DNA from: Chitinophaga pinensis
Lineage (GTDB): Bacteria; Bacteroidota; Bacteroidia; NS11-12g; UBA955
Direction of reading: 5' to 3'
Assembly: GCA_945860565.1 (NCBI GenBank)
Contig: CAMAQS010000012.1
Span: 1-40,767, forward strand
Length of the DNA: 40,767 nucleotides
Both the position numbers and the translations under genes were made by a program. Below the pieces are notes generated by a model. The model searched no databases. It saw nothing but the letters and a program-made list of their open reading frames with translations, and had not been told where the DNA came from. Of the stretch, positions 28,919-37,540 are shown one piece after another (position 1 is the first letter of the stretch; each line of letters begins with the position of its first letter).

Positions 28919-28946
28919 TTGAAGTTCCATTAAAAGACTACCTTTG
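28919..28946 (+). promoter_or_regulatory. Bacteroidota-type promoter for cold-shock gene
   Basis: TTG (28919) - 17 nt - TACCTTTG (28939-28946). Confidence 0.6.
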
Positions 28947-28959
28947 TTTTTTTATTAAA

Positions 28960-29154
28960 ATGAACACAGGTAAAGTAAAATTTTTCAATGAAACCAAAGG
29001 TTATGGTTTTATTGCTGATGAGAACTCAAATGAAGAGTATTTCACTCACATCACTGGTCTTATCGACACAATTAAAGAAGGCGATCTAGTTGAATTTGAA
29101 TTAGAAGAAGGCAAAAAAGGCTTAAACGCCGTTAATGTCAAAGTAGTTCATTAA
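28960..29154 (+). CDS. Cold-shock domain protein
   Basis: MNTGKVKFFNETKGYGFIADENSNEEYFTHITGL (RNP1-like KGYGFI). Confidence 0.95.
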   Translation: MNTGKVKFFNETKGYGFIADENSNEEYFTHITGLIDTIKEGDLVEFELEEGKKGLNAVNVKVVH

Positions 29155-29281
29155 CATAAAAGGGGTTAAACCTCAGTTACAAAATTACCTTTACTATTTT
29201 TCTTCTTAGGAAGACTTTGAAAGCCCTGCAATATCGCGGGGCTTTTATTTTGCTTCCCCCGATAGTTATCTGGGAAGCTCA

Positions 29282-29407
29282 GTGCGGGCAGAAAATTTTC
29301 AGCCCCGACATTTTATGCAGCAACTATTCTTAAACATTGCTCTGAATGTTGGGGAAGAAAAAAATAGCAAAATATGAAAGCAGAAGATTTTCTGCCCCGA
29401 TGCGCAC
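29282..29407. repeat. MITE/REP-like inverted-repeat unit 1
   Basis: GTGCGGGCAGAAAATTTTCAG (29282-29302) ... GCAGAAGATTTTCTGCCCCGATGCGCAC (29380-29407). Confidence 0.6.
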
Positions 29408-29499
29408 TTCGATTGGATATTTTCTCATTTTTCACAATTTTTTAGAGTTTGGCACAGCGTTTGTAAAATACCTATCAAATAACACTAAACAAAAACAAC

Positions 29500-29973
29500 A
29501 TGAAAAAAATTACTACACTTTTCGCTTTGGCTTTCATCATGGTAGGATCTACCTTCGCTCAACAAGCTATTTCTGGTGCAATCTTCGCTTCTAATCCTGC
29601 TCGTTTCAACGGAAGAACTGTTACCGTTAAAAATGTACAGTTAAACATGACAAATATTACTTCTACTACTGGAACGGTTGCTCCAGGTGGTGCTGGTGTT
29701 CAAGCTGGACCTGCTGGACCATCACATGGTGCTCCAGGACCTAATGGTGCTGGAACTGCTGTGGTTCGTTGCAACCCTCCTAAAGGTTACCAAAAATTAG
29801 ATGTTGATTTCATCGAAGAGCCTGATTACCAAGGATGTTTCTTCATGAAAGAAGTAATGTTCAACCAATTGAAAAAAGAAACTGGTATGCAAGATAAAGT
29901 AGATGTTCAATTGACTTTCCGTGGAGACGCAAAAGTTGGTTACATGGTTACTTTCTACAGATTAGGTAAATAA
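29500..29973 (+). CDS. Secreted protein of unknown function with Gly/Pro/Ala-rich collagen-like insert
   Basis: Signal peptide MKKITTLFALAFIMVGSTFAQ; PGGAGVQAGPAGPSHGAPGPNGAGTA. Confidence 0.8.
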   Translation: MKKITTLFALAFIMVGSTFAQQAISGAIFASNPARFNGRTVTVKNVQLNMTNITSTTGTVAPGGAGVQAGPAGPSHGAPGPNGAGTAVVRCNPPKGYQKLDVDFIEEPDYQGCFFMKEVMFNQLKKETGMQDKVDVQLTFRGDAKVGYMVTFYRLGK

Positions 29974-30001
29974 TCTTTTATTACTTCTAACCCTTACAGA
30001 A

Positions 30002-30034
30002 AGTCCCCCGCGATACCGCGGGGGACTTTTTTTT
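30002..30034 (+). terminator. Intrinsic terminator
   Basis: AGTCCCCCGCG-ata-CCGCGGGGGACTTTTTTTT. Confidence 0.85.
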
Positions 30035-30145
30035 GTTGGGGCTGAAAATTTTCAGCTCCAACAAAATATTCTGCAAATATGTTATATGATTCACTTTCGT
30101 TCAGGACACAAATAACATCATTCACAGAAAATTCTCTGCCCCAAC
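30035..30145. repeat. MITE/REP-like inverted-repeat unit 2
   Basis: GTTGGGGCTGAAAATTTTCAGCTCCAAC (30035-30062) ... CAGAAAATTCTCTGCCCCAAC (30125-30145). Confidence 0.6.
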
Positions 30146-30232
30146 TATTCAATTAGACAATGCATTATAAAATGTCATTTTTAAGCAATTACATAAAATT
30201 TTAAAAAAGTTTGTTTAATTTCGAATGAAAAT

Positions 30233-30688
30233 ATGAAAAACAAATTTTTATTATTATCAATCGCAGCAATAGGTGCAATGAGCATTTTCAGCTGTAAAGA
30301 CGAAGAAGAAACAAAAACATCAACCCCAAGCGTAGTGGGTACATGGGAAATGAGCAAATTAGGTGTTAAAGTTTATTTTGCTGGTGTTAAATTTGCGGAT
30401 ACCACAATTTTGCCAGAGGCTGGAACATCTTCAATGGCCGTAATTAAAGAAGATAAATCTATTATGCTAATAGACAAAGATGGTAGTGGTTCTGATACTA
30501 CATTTGGTACTTACAACATTACTGGAACTAAAATGGTTTTAAATCTTATTGACCCAACAGATGGTCCTTATACAGAAGAGTATGAAAATTTATCGTACAA
30601 TGCCACTGAAATGACTTTTACTGGATATGAGCCAAATAAAACGGATTTAAATAGAACTGAAATCACTCCGACTTTTAAAAGAAAGTAA
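30233..30688 (+). CDS. Lipocalin-like lipoprotein, tandem paralog 1
   Basis: MKNKFLLLSIAAIGAMSIFSCKDEEE..VVGTWEMSKL..GTYNITGTKMVLNLIDPTDGPYTEEYENLSYNATEMTFTGYEPNKTDLNRTEITPTFKRK. Confidence 0.85.
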   Translation: MKNKFLLLSIAAIGAMSIFSCKDEEETKTSTPSVVGTWEMSKLGVKVYFAGVKFADTTILPEAGTSSMAVIKEDKSIMLIDKDGSGSDTTFGTYNITGTKMVLNLIDPTDGPYTEEYENLSYNATEMTFTGYEPNKTDLNRTEITPTFKRK

Positions 30689-30704
30689 TATAAAATCAAT
30701 TTAC

Positions 30705-30740
30705 AAAAAAAACGCCTTCCCAAAAGAAGGCGTTTTTTTT
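30705..30740 (+). terminator. Terminator after paralog 1
   Basis: AAAAAAAACGCCTTC-ccaaaa-GAAGGCGTTTTTTTT. Confidence 0.88.
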
Positions 30741-30793
30741 GTATTAAATATTCATTTTTCTCCACGATTTATGCATTCAAATCAAATTAATTA

Positions 30794-31303
30794 TTGTTGG
30801 AATTGACCATTAGATATTTATTTTCGTATTATACGAAAAATAAATTTTTTCTATTATCAATTGCAGTAATTAGTACAATTAGCATTTTTAGTTGCAAAAA
30901 ATATGAACCAACAACAACAACATTTCTAATTCCTGCTGACACAAGTATTTTAGGATCTTGGGAGCGGACTAAAATGAATCTTAAAACTTACTCTGGTGGA
31001 AATTTATTTACTGACACTACGACGATACCTGAAGCGGGCGTTTCTTATTTTTTGAAGTTCACTGAGGATAAGTCAATCCAATTAATTGGTAAAAACAATG
31101 GCAAATCTGATACAATTCCAGGCACCTACAATATTACAGATTCTATAATGGTTTGGAATTTAATTCATCCAATAAATGGTCCTTTTACGCGAGAATTTGA
31201 AAATTTGACTTTCGACAATACCAATTTAGCCTTTACATTATATGATCCAAATAAAACAGACCGAAATAGAGTTGAAATAACCTATACATACAAAAGAAAT
31301 TAA
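30794..31303 (+). CDS. Lipocalin-like lipoprotein, tandem paralog 2; ancestral ATG replaced by ACG
   Basis: TKNKFFLLSIAVISTISIFSCKKYE aligns with paralogs 1/3; ORF opens only at an upstream TTG. Confidence 0.7.
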   Translation: MLELTIRYLFSYYTKNKFFLLSIAVISTISIFSCKKYEPTTTTFLIPADTSILGSWERTKMNLKTYSGGNLFTDTTTIPEAGVSYFLKFTEDKSIQLIGKNNGKSDTIPGTYNITDSIMVWNLIHPINGPFTREFENLTFDNTNLAFTLYDPNKTDRNRVEITYTYKRN

Positions 31304-31320
31304 TTTCAAATACGTTCATA

Positions 31321-31355
31321 AAAACGCCTTCACCAAATTGAAGGCGTTTTTTTTG
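31321..31355 (+). terminator. Terminator after paralog 2
   Basis: AAAACGCCTTCA-ccaaat-TGAAGGCGTTTTTTTT. Confidence 0.88.
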
Positions 31356-31446
31356 TATTAAATATTCACTTTTCAGCACGATTTATGTATTCAAACTAAA
31401 ATAATCAAAGTTGAAATTAGCCAAAATTTAATTAAATTCGTATTAT

Positions 31447-31902
31447 ATGAAAAATAAATTTTTAATTTTATCCATTGCCACTATAAGTGCAATGAGCATT
31501 TTTAGCTGCAAAGACGATGAAGAAACCAAAACAACTAATGCAAGCATTGTTGGTACATGGGAAATGAGTAAAATGAGTGTTAAGGTTTATATTGCCGGTG
31601 TAAAATTTGTGGATACCACAATTATGGCCGAAGCTGGTACGTCTTCAGTTGCCGTAATTAAAGAAGATAAGTCTATTATGCAAATTGAAACAGATGCTTC
31701 TGGTTCTGATACTATTTTTGGTACATATAACATTACAGGAACTAAATTCGTACTGAATCTGGTTGACCCAACAGATGGGCCTTATACAGAAGAGTATGAA
31801 AATTTATCATACAATGCAACAGAAATGTCATTCACCGGATATGATCCAAATAAAACAGATCTAAACAGATCTGAATTTACCCCAACTTTCAAACGGAAAT
31901 AA
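31447..31902 (+). CDS. Lipocalin-like lipoprotein, tandem paralog 3
   Basis: MKNKFLILSIATISAMSIFSCKDDEE; near-identical layout to paralog 1. Confidence 0.85.
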   Translation: MKNKFLILSIATISAMSIFSCKDDEETKTTNASIVGTWEMSKMSVKVYIAGVKFVDTTIMAEAGTSSVAVIKEDKSIMQIETDASGSDTIFGTYNITGTKFVLNLVDPTDGPYTEEYENLSYNATEMSFTGYDPNKTDLNRSEFTPTFKRK

Positions 31903-31919
31903 TTTAAAAACCTCTCATC

Positions 31920-31953
31920 AAAACGCCTTCACCAAAATGAAGGCGTTTTTTTT
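31920..31953 (+). terminator. Terminator after paralog 3
   Basis: AAAACGCCTTCA-ccaaaa-TGAAGGCGTTTTTTTT. Confidence 0.88.
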
Positions 31954-32047
31954 GAGCTTTAATAAAACTGTTTTGAACTTTCCCATAGAATAACCTAATG
32001 CTACCGGTTGTTTGTATTAACCTCGTAAATCTCTATTTTTGTTTACA

Positions 32048-32473
32048 ATGAAGTTCAAATTTTTATATTTGTGTATTGCTGCAATTTGTGTTTTCAATAT
32101 TTTCAGTTGCAAAGAACAAGAAGAAGAAGTAACTTCAAGTCCATCCATTGTGGGTACCTGGGAATTGTATAAAGTTCATGGCAAATTTTACGTATCCAAC
32201 AGATACGAAAGAGACACTATCATTTTTCCTCCATCTGGAACTTCTACTATTTTTATAATGAACGAAAACAAGACAATGATGCAGATTTACACCGAGAATG
32301 GTGAAACCGACACATTTTCTGGAACCTATACTATAATTGGCTCTACTCTCGTTACCACGTTAAAAGATCCGACAGACAATTCAACCTATACCGATGAATA
32401 CGACAATGTTTACTTCAGTTTTACTGAATTGAATATGACCGGCTACGATCCGAACAAGACATATCCGGATTGA
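32048..32473 (+). CDS. Lipocalin-like lipoprotein, tandem paralog 4, C-terminus cut by in-frame TGA
   Basis: MKFKFLYLCIAAICVFNIFSCKEQEEE..YDPNKTYPD*; downstream in frame LEMVAHFKRK* matches paralog C-termini. Confidence 0.7.
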   Translation: MKFKFLYLCIAAICVFNIFSCKEQEEEVTSSPSIVGTWELYKVHGKFYVSNRYERDTIIFPPSGTSTIFIMNENKTMMQIYTENGETDTFSGTYTIIGSTLVTTLKDPTDNSTYTDEYDNVYFSFTELNMTGYDPNKTYPD

Positions 32474-32525
32474 CTTGAAATGGTTGCTCATTTTAAACGG
32501 AAATAAACTAAATAACAATGATTCT

Positions 32526-32972
32526 ATGAAAAAAAACATTCAAATCTATTTCTGCCTTTTTTTATTAAGTTTTATCCTGTTCGCTTGTGGCGAGCAAGAA
32601 AATCCCCCAAAAGAAATTCAAATATTTGGAATTTGGTCAAAAGTAAAACAACAATTTATTCGGATAAATAACAATAAAATCATCGAAGACACTGTGACGT
32701 ATACATCAATCAACGACTCGAGTGATTTAGAATTATTTAATGATAGTACATACCGAATTAAATTCTACACGTTCAAAGATTCTGGAATTTTTCAGGGTAA
32801 ATATTATCGAAATAAACCATCAATAACATTTATCCCATTAGACAGTCCAACAAATACTGATGTGTACCAAGAACTGCGTCTTTCAGAAACTGAATTGTGG
32901 TTAAAGAAAACAGACCCAGACAATACCAATCCAAATAGAATTGAGATTATTCAATATTTCGTTAAAAAATAG
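32526..32972 (+). CDS. Lipocalin-like lipoprotein, tandem paralog 5 (divergent)
   Basis: MKKNIQIYFCLFLLSFILFACGEQE..DSGIFQGKYYRNKPSITFIPLDSPTNTDVYQELRLSETELWLKKTDPDNTNPNRIEIIQYFVKK. Confidence 0.75.
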   Translation: MKKNIQIYFCLFLLSFILFACGEQENPPKEIQIFGIWSKVKQQFIRINNNKIIEDTVTYTSINDSSDLELFNDSTYRIKFYTFKDSGIFQGKYYRNKPSITFIPLDSPTNTDVYQELRLSETELWLKKTDPDNTNPNRIEIIQYFVKK

Positions 32973-33016
32973 ATGGTTGATATACATCTTTGAGGGGTGT
33001 TAAATCTTAAAATAAA

Positions 33017-33841
33017 ATGAGCACAATTACACAGAGAGCGCGCAAATCCGCTGTGACTTTTGAGCGTACTATTCTTTCTGTACTTCACGTGTATTTTGAT
33101 GCACATACATTTATTCGAAAAAACCATTTCCGACGGTACTTAATAATATCTGGATTGGCATTTTTTATCTTATTTACTTTTACTATAAAGGCGATAATTT
33201 ATTGGGTCAACTATTTTGAGCAGCCAATAACTCAAGAACTATTGCCTATTTTGCAAAAATTTCTAACCATAAAACCTGAAGATATAACTACAGGTATTCG
33301 CGCTGGATTTTGGTTGATAAAAAAAGCAATTGAGGCTTATAAATACCCCATTTTTAGCTCCATATTCTTGATAGTGGGTACACCATTTTTTTCCTACATC
33401 AGTTCAAAAACAGAAGAAATACACTCTGGAAAAACATACCGTTTTTCGTTTATAGTTTTCTTTAAAGAAATAAAGCGTGGAATTAGCATATCTATCCGCA
33501 ATTCAATTAAACAGTTCGGGCTTATTTTGTTGATTACATTGTTCGGTATGATTCCGGTATTTGACCTAATTTCTCCGTTGTTTATTTTCTTTGTTCAAAT
33601 GTATTTTAACGGTATATTAATGACGGATTATACGTTTGAAAGGCAAGGATATACTGTAAAACAAAGTGAGGCCTTTTACAGTGGACATAAACCAGAGATG
33701 TTCGCCATTGGATTGGGATTTATGTTTTTGTCATTAATTCCTGTTGTTGGGTGGTTTATTGCGCCAACTTATGGTTTGGTTGCATCCTATTTATACTTCT
33801 CAAAAGTAACTATGCCCGTGAGACTGGAGTCCAAATCTTGA
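33017..33841 (+). CDS. EI24/CysZ-like membrane protein
   Basis: SIRNSIKQFGLILLITLFGMIPVFDLISPLFIFFVQMYFNGILMTDYTFERQG; GPTYGLVASYLYF-like C-terminus. Confidence 0.7.
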   Translation: MSTITQRARKSAVTFERTILSVLHVYFDAHTFIRKNHFRRYLIISGLAFFILFTFTIKAIIYWVNYFEQPITQELLPILQKFLTIKPEDITTGIRAGFWLIKKAIEAYKYPIFSSIFLIVGTPFFSYISSKTEEIHSGKTYRFSFIVFFKEIKRGISISIRNSIKQFGLILLITLFGMIPVFDLISPLFIFFVQMYFNGILMTDYTFERQGYTVKQSEAFYSGHKPEMFAIGLGFMFLSLIPVVGWFIAPTYGLVASYLYFSKVTMPVRLESKS

Positions 33842-33934
33842 TTTAGTCAAAATAAACTTATTATTTGGACTCATTCTAAGTAATTATCACATTAGTTCAA
33901 CTATAGTAGCCAGAAATACTATCTTTGCATTGCC

Positions 33935-36004
33935 ATGATTCTTTCTAAAATGCGTTTTTGCATGCTTGCCTTATTTTTGCTTTGTTGTGTTTCAAATTCA
34001 TATGCACAAACAGACAATTTAGACACCCTAGATGAAGTTGTGGTTACTGGAACAATGAGGTCCGTTAAAAGGTCAGAAAGTCCAGTAAGTGTTGAGATTT
34101 ATACTTCTCATTTTTTTAAGAAAAATCCCACTCCAAATTTATTTGAGGCATTACAATTGGTTAACGGTGTGCGCCCCCAAGTAAATTGCAACGTCTGTAA
34201 TACGGGTGATATTCATATTAATGGAATGGAAGGACCATATACCATGGTATTAATCGATGGAATGCCCATTGTGAGTTCATTGGCCACGGTTTACGGATTA
34301 ATGGGGATTCCAAATGGAATGATAGATCGAATTGAAGTGGTAAAAGGTCCTGCGTCTTCATTATATGGAAGTGAGGCCATGGGTGGACTCATAAACATTG
34401 TGACGAAATCTGCAACATCTGGACCCAAAATTTCTTGTGATTTTTACAGTTCAACTTGGCCAGATGCCAACCTCGATTTAAATTTCACAACCAAAATTGG
34501 TGCAAAAAGTCATTTACTAACAGGAATAAACGGTTATTGGAATGACAGTAAACGAGATGATAATTTTGATGGATTTACGGATGTGGCAATTCAAAAACGC
34601 ATATCCTTATTTCAAAAGTTAAACATCCCCCGAAAACAAAACAAACAATTTGATATGGCCTGGAGAATTTTCAATGAAAATCGGTGGGGTGGAGAAATTG
34701 ATTGGAAAAAAGAATTTGAAGGGGGAGATTCAGTTTATGGAGAGAGTATACAGACTCAACGTCTTGAATTTGTTGGAAATTATCAACTGCCCATTAATTT
34801 ACCCTTGAAATTAGCAGTAAGTTTCAATCATCATAAACAAGCGAGCTTTTATGGAACTACACCGTACGATGCGGTACAAAGGATTGCTTTCGGACAATTG
34901 CTGTGGGAAAAAAAGATAAAGAAACACGCTTTACTCATTGGAAGTACCTTTAGGAATACTTTTTACGATGATAACACGGTGGCTACTCAGACAATAAAGA
35001 CCGACAGTTTTATTGAAAATGCACCATCGAACATAAACATGCCAGGCATATTTGTGCAGGAAGAGTATACTCTGTCTCCAAAATTTTTACTCTTAGGAGG
35101 ATTTAGAATCGACCATCATCCTGAACACAAATTCATTTACAGCCCAAGATTTGCGTTGAAATATACCACTACCAATAAAACGGTAATTCGTTTAAACGCA
35201 GGAACAGGCTTTCGGGTTGTTAATTTATTTACAGAAGACCATGCCGCACTTACTGGCGCCAGAACTGTTATTATTAAAAATGAACTAAGGCCAGAACAAT
35301 CTAACAATGTGAATTTAAATGTTAATCACACATTTGGACTTAAACGCGACGCCTTAATTAATGTGGAATCCTCTCTATTCTATTCGCATTTTCAAAACAG
35401 AATAATCCCCGATTACACTACCGACCCTACAGCAATAATTTACGATAACCTAAACGGGATATCTGTAAATAGAGGTCTAAACATTAGCGCCTTTTACCAA
35501 AATAAACGAGGATTTAGTTCAAGAATCGGCATTACCTATATGGATGTCTATTTTATTGAAAATGCGGTAAAAAGTCGTCCACTACTCACTGAAAAAATGA
35601 ATGGGACTTTCACTGTGGGATATCGATTCGCCCGTATTCGCACTACCATCGATTATTCAGGCAATGTGGTGAGTCCGATGCTACTTCCTACGCTCGGCGA
35701 ACTTGACCCCAGAAGCAAAACGTCCCCTTGGTGGTCTGTTCAACATGTTACATTTGTTCATACCTACAATAAAAAAGTAAGCTTCTATTTTGGAATCAAA
35801 AACTTATGGAACTGGACACCAAATAAAGGAAATCCATTCATTATTGCTAGGTCAAATGATCCGTTTGACAAACAGGTAAAATTTATTGACGGAGTTCCTC
35901 AAATCACCCCCGATAATCCATCTGCGCTAACATTTGACCCTACTTACGTATTTGCGCCAAATCAAAGTCGAAGGTTTCTTATTGGATTAAGATTTTCTAT
36001 TTAA
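33935..36004 (+). CDS. TonB-dependent receptor
   Basis: LDEVVVTGTMRSVKRSESPVSVEIYTSHFF, VLIDGMPIVSSL, RIEVVKGPASSLYGSEAMGGLINIVTK. Confidence 0.92.
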   Translation: MILSKMRFCMLALFLLCCVSNSYAQTDNLDTLDEVVVTGTMRSVKRSESPVSVEIYTSHFFKKNPTPNLFEALQLVNGVRPQVNCNVCNTGDIHINGMEGPYTMVLIDGMPIVSSLATVYGLMGIPNGMIDRIEVVKGPASSLYGSEAMGGLINIVTKSATSGPKISCDFYSSTWPDANLDLNFTTKIGAKSHLLTGINGYWNDSKRDDNFDGFTDVAIQKRISLFQKLNIPRKQNKQFDMAWRIFNENRWGGEIDWKKEFEGGDSVYGESIQTQRLEFVGNYQLPINLPLKLAVSFNHHKQASFYGTTPYDAVQRIAFGQLLWEKKIKKHALLIGSTFRNTFYDDNTVATQTIKTDSFIENAPSNINMPGIFVQEEYTLSPKFLLLGGFRIDHHPEHKFIYSPRFALKYTTTNKTVIRLNAGTGFRVVNLFTEDHAALTGARTVIIKNELRPEQSNNVNLNVNHTFGLKRDALINVESSLFYSHFQNRIIPDYTTDPTAIIYDNLNGISVNRGLNISAFYQNKRGFSSRIGITYMDVYFIENAVKSRPLLTEKMNGTFTVGYRFARIRTTIDYSGNVVSPMLLPTLGELDPRSKTSPWWSVQHVTFVHTYNKKVSFYFGIKNLWNWTPNKGNPFIIARSNDPFDKQVKFIDGVPQITPDNPSALTFDPTYVFAPNQSRRFLIGLRFSI

Positions 36005-37452
36005 AAATGGTAGTTTAGGACTACATTTATCTGTAATAAATTTACTTTATTTATTTGGTATTTTTGGGGGATATCTTGTTCTAAATTTGATTTATAAACG
36101 AGTAAAATCTGACTTTCTATGCCTTTCCAATATCCTTGAAAGTCGTGTCGCCAGTCCAGATTAAACTGCAAATAACTTGGCATTCCATATTTATTTGATG
36201 AAAAAGCGTATACCGATGGCAATTGATAATATCCGCCTATGGCCAAAAGAGTATTTCTAGTTGTTATTCGTTGTTTAATCTTAAAGTTTGTCGCTTGTAC
36301 ATTTGCGAGTCCTTCATTTCTTTCTCGGGGCATAAACGTAAAAAATGGATCTCTACCCCATTCTCGCGGCATAATATATTGCCCTTGATTTGAAATGTGG
36401 GTATAATTTAATTCAAGGGTTGTATTTTTGATTTTAGTTCCAATTCTACCACTTATTATAAATGCATGTTGACTATTATTCATGTATTTTTCGGTTGCTA
36501 TTTGGCTTCCGCCATTCCCATTTGAAAATTGTTTTGTCAATTGCAAAGAACCATAATATGTTAGTGAATTGGTGCGATTTAATGTATAATCTGTTTGAAT
36601 AAGTGAAATATTAAACAGATTTTGAACGTACATATTCCAACCGCGTACTGATACATTTTTATTGATGGTATGGAAGATACCCGTTAACAATAACCAATCA
36701 CTTTGGATTTTACCAACGAATTGATTCGGATTGCCTGTTTCATTTACACCAGCGCCATAAAGTCCAATTGATTCTCCAATTCCATACCATTTAGTGGTGC
36801 TTCTGGGCGAGATTCCCCAAATAATTCCTCCATTAATTTTGGTATTTTTCCATTTATTTAGATTAAGCCAAGCTCCTTCTACTCCAGTTCCCCGCATTCT
36901 TCCATCTTGTAAATTTATAAATGGTGTATTAATTAATTGACGACCAAAAACAATTTGTGACGACTTAAAATTATATTTTACATAAAATTCCTCCAATCTG
37001 TCCAAATCTTCGGTATTTTTAGGATCACTAACATCAAAAAGGCCTATTTCATAGCGATTCTTGGCGTTGGTTAAACTATCCCTCAGCGCTAAATCTGAAG
37101 ACCCTAAATTAAAAATAAAAAAACCACTTACGGCAAATTGAAACCCTTTAATTGGCAATGTTTCATACCGAATTCCACCACCACCTGCATTTGCGTAATA
37201 GTCAGACAAATTTTCATTGTTTTGGGTATTCATATAAAAGTACCTTAAATGACCATTGAATTTACCTTTGCGGAAAGCGTCTTGCAAGGAATTCGTGTCT
37301 TTTTTTGGGGGATGACTGCCTTTCCACATTTGAGGTGTTTCAGTTATTTCCTGGTGTTGGGCAAAGAGAGTAGAAAAAGGAAAAAGTATCCCTAGAAACA
37401 AAATAAAACCAAATAAACAGTAACGGCTTTTACCATACATATACAATTGCAA
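36001..37452 (-). CDS. OprD-like outer-membrane porin
   Basis: FNGHLRYFYMNTQNN..GGGIRYETLPIKGFQFAVSGFFIF..IVFGRQLINTPFINLQDGRMRGTGVEGAWL. Confidence 0.65.
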   Translation of the reverse strand: MQLYMYGKSRYCLFGFILFLGILFPFSTLFAQHQEITETPQMWKGSHPPKKDTNSLQDAFRKGKFNGHLRYFYMNTQNNENLSDYYANAGGGGIRYETLPIKGFQFAVSGFFIFNLGSSDLALRDSLTNAKNRYEIGLFDVSDPKNTEDLDRLEEFYVKYNFKSSQIVFGRQLINTPFINLQDGRMRGTGVEGAWLNLNKWKNTKINGGIIWGISPRSTTKWYGIGESIGLYGAGVNETGNPNQFVGKIQSDWLLLTGIFHTINKNVSVRGWNMYVQNLFNISLIQTDYTLNRTNSLTYYGSLQLTKQFSNGNGGSQIATEKYMNNSQHAFIISGRIGTKIKNTTLELNYTHISNQGQYIMPREWGRDPFFTFMPRERNEGLANVQATNFKIKQRITTRNTLLAIGGYYQLPSVYAFSSNKYGMPSYLQFNLDWRHDFQGYWKGIESQILLVYKSNLEQDIPQKYQINKVNLLQINVVLNYHF

Positions 37453-37540
37453 ATGTAGATTCTAAAAAATGCGTGATTGGTAACATAAATCACACGATAC
37501 TGGTTCGAAAATTGTAAATTTAAAGTCTTATAAAGACCAA

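Noticed and set aside
30002-30034. GTCCCCCGCG palindrome as members of the ATCCCCC motif family
   Set aside because: It is a terminator stem and lacks the AT prefix and RAA suffix.
30705-31953. Repeated CGCCTTC...GAAGGCG hairpins as possible CRISPR or mobile repeats
   Set aside because: They are Rho-independent terminators with U-tracts at the end of each tandem gene unit; no spacers.
513-37313. ATCCCCCRAA as a Chi-like polar recombination signal
   Set aside because: Within this window the motif is balanced 9:9 between strands, so the strong polarity expected of Chi is not seen; other functions remain possible.
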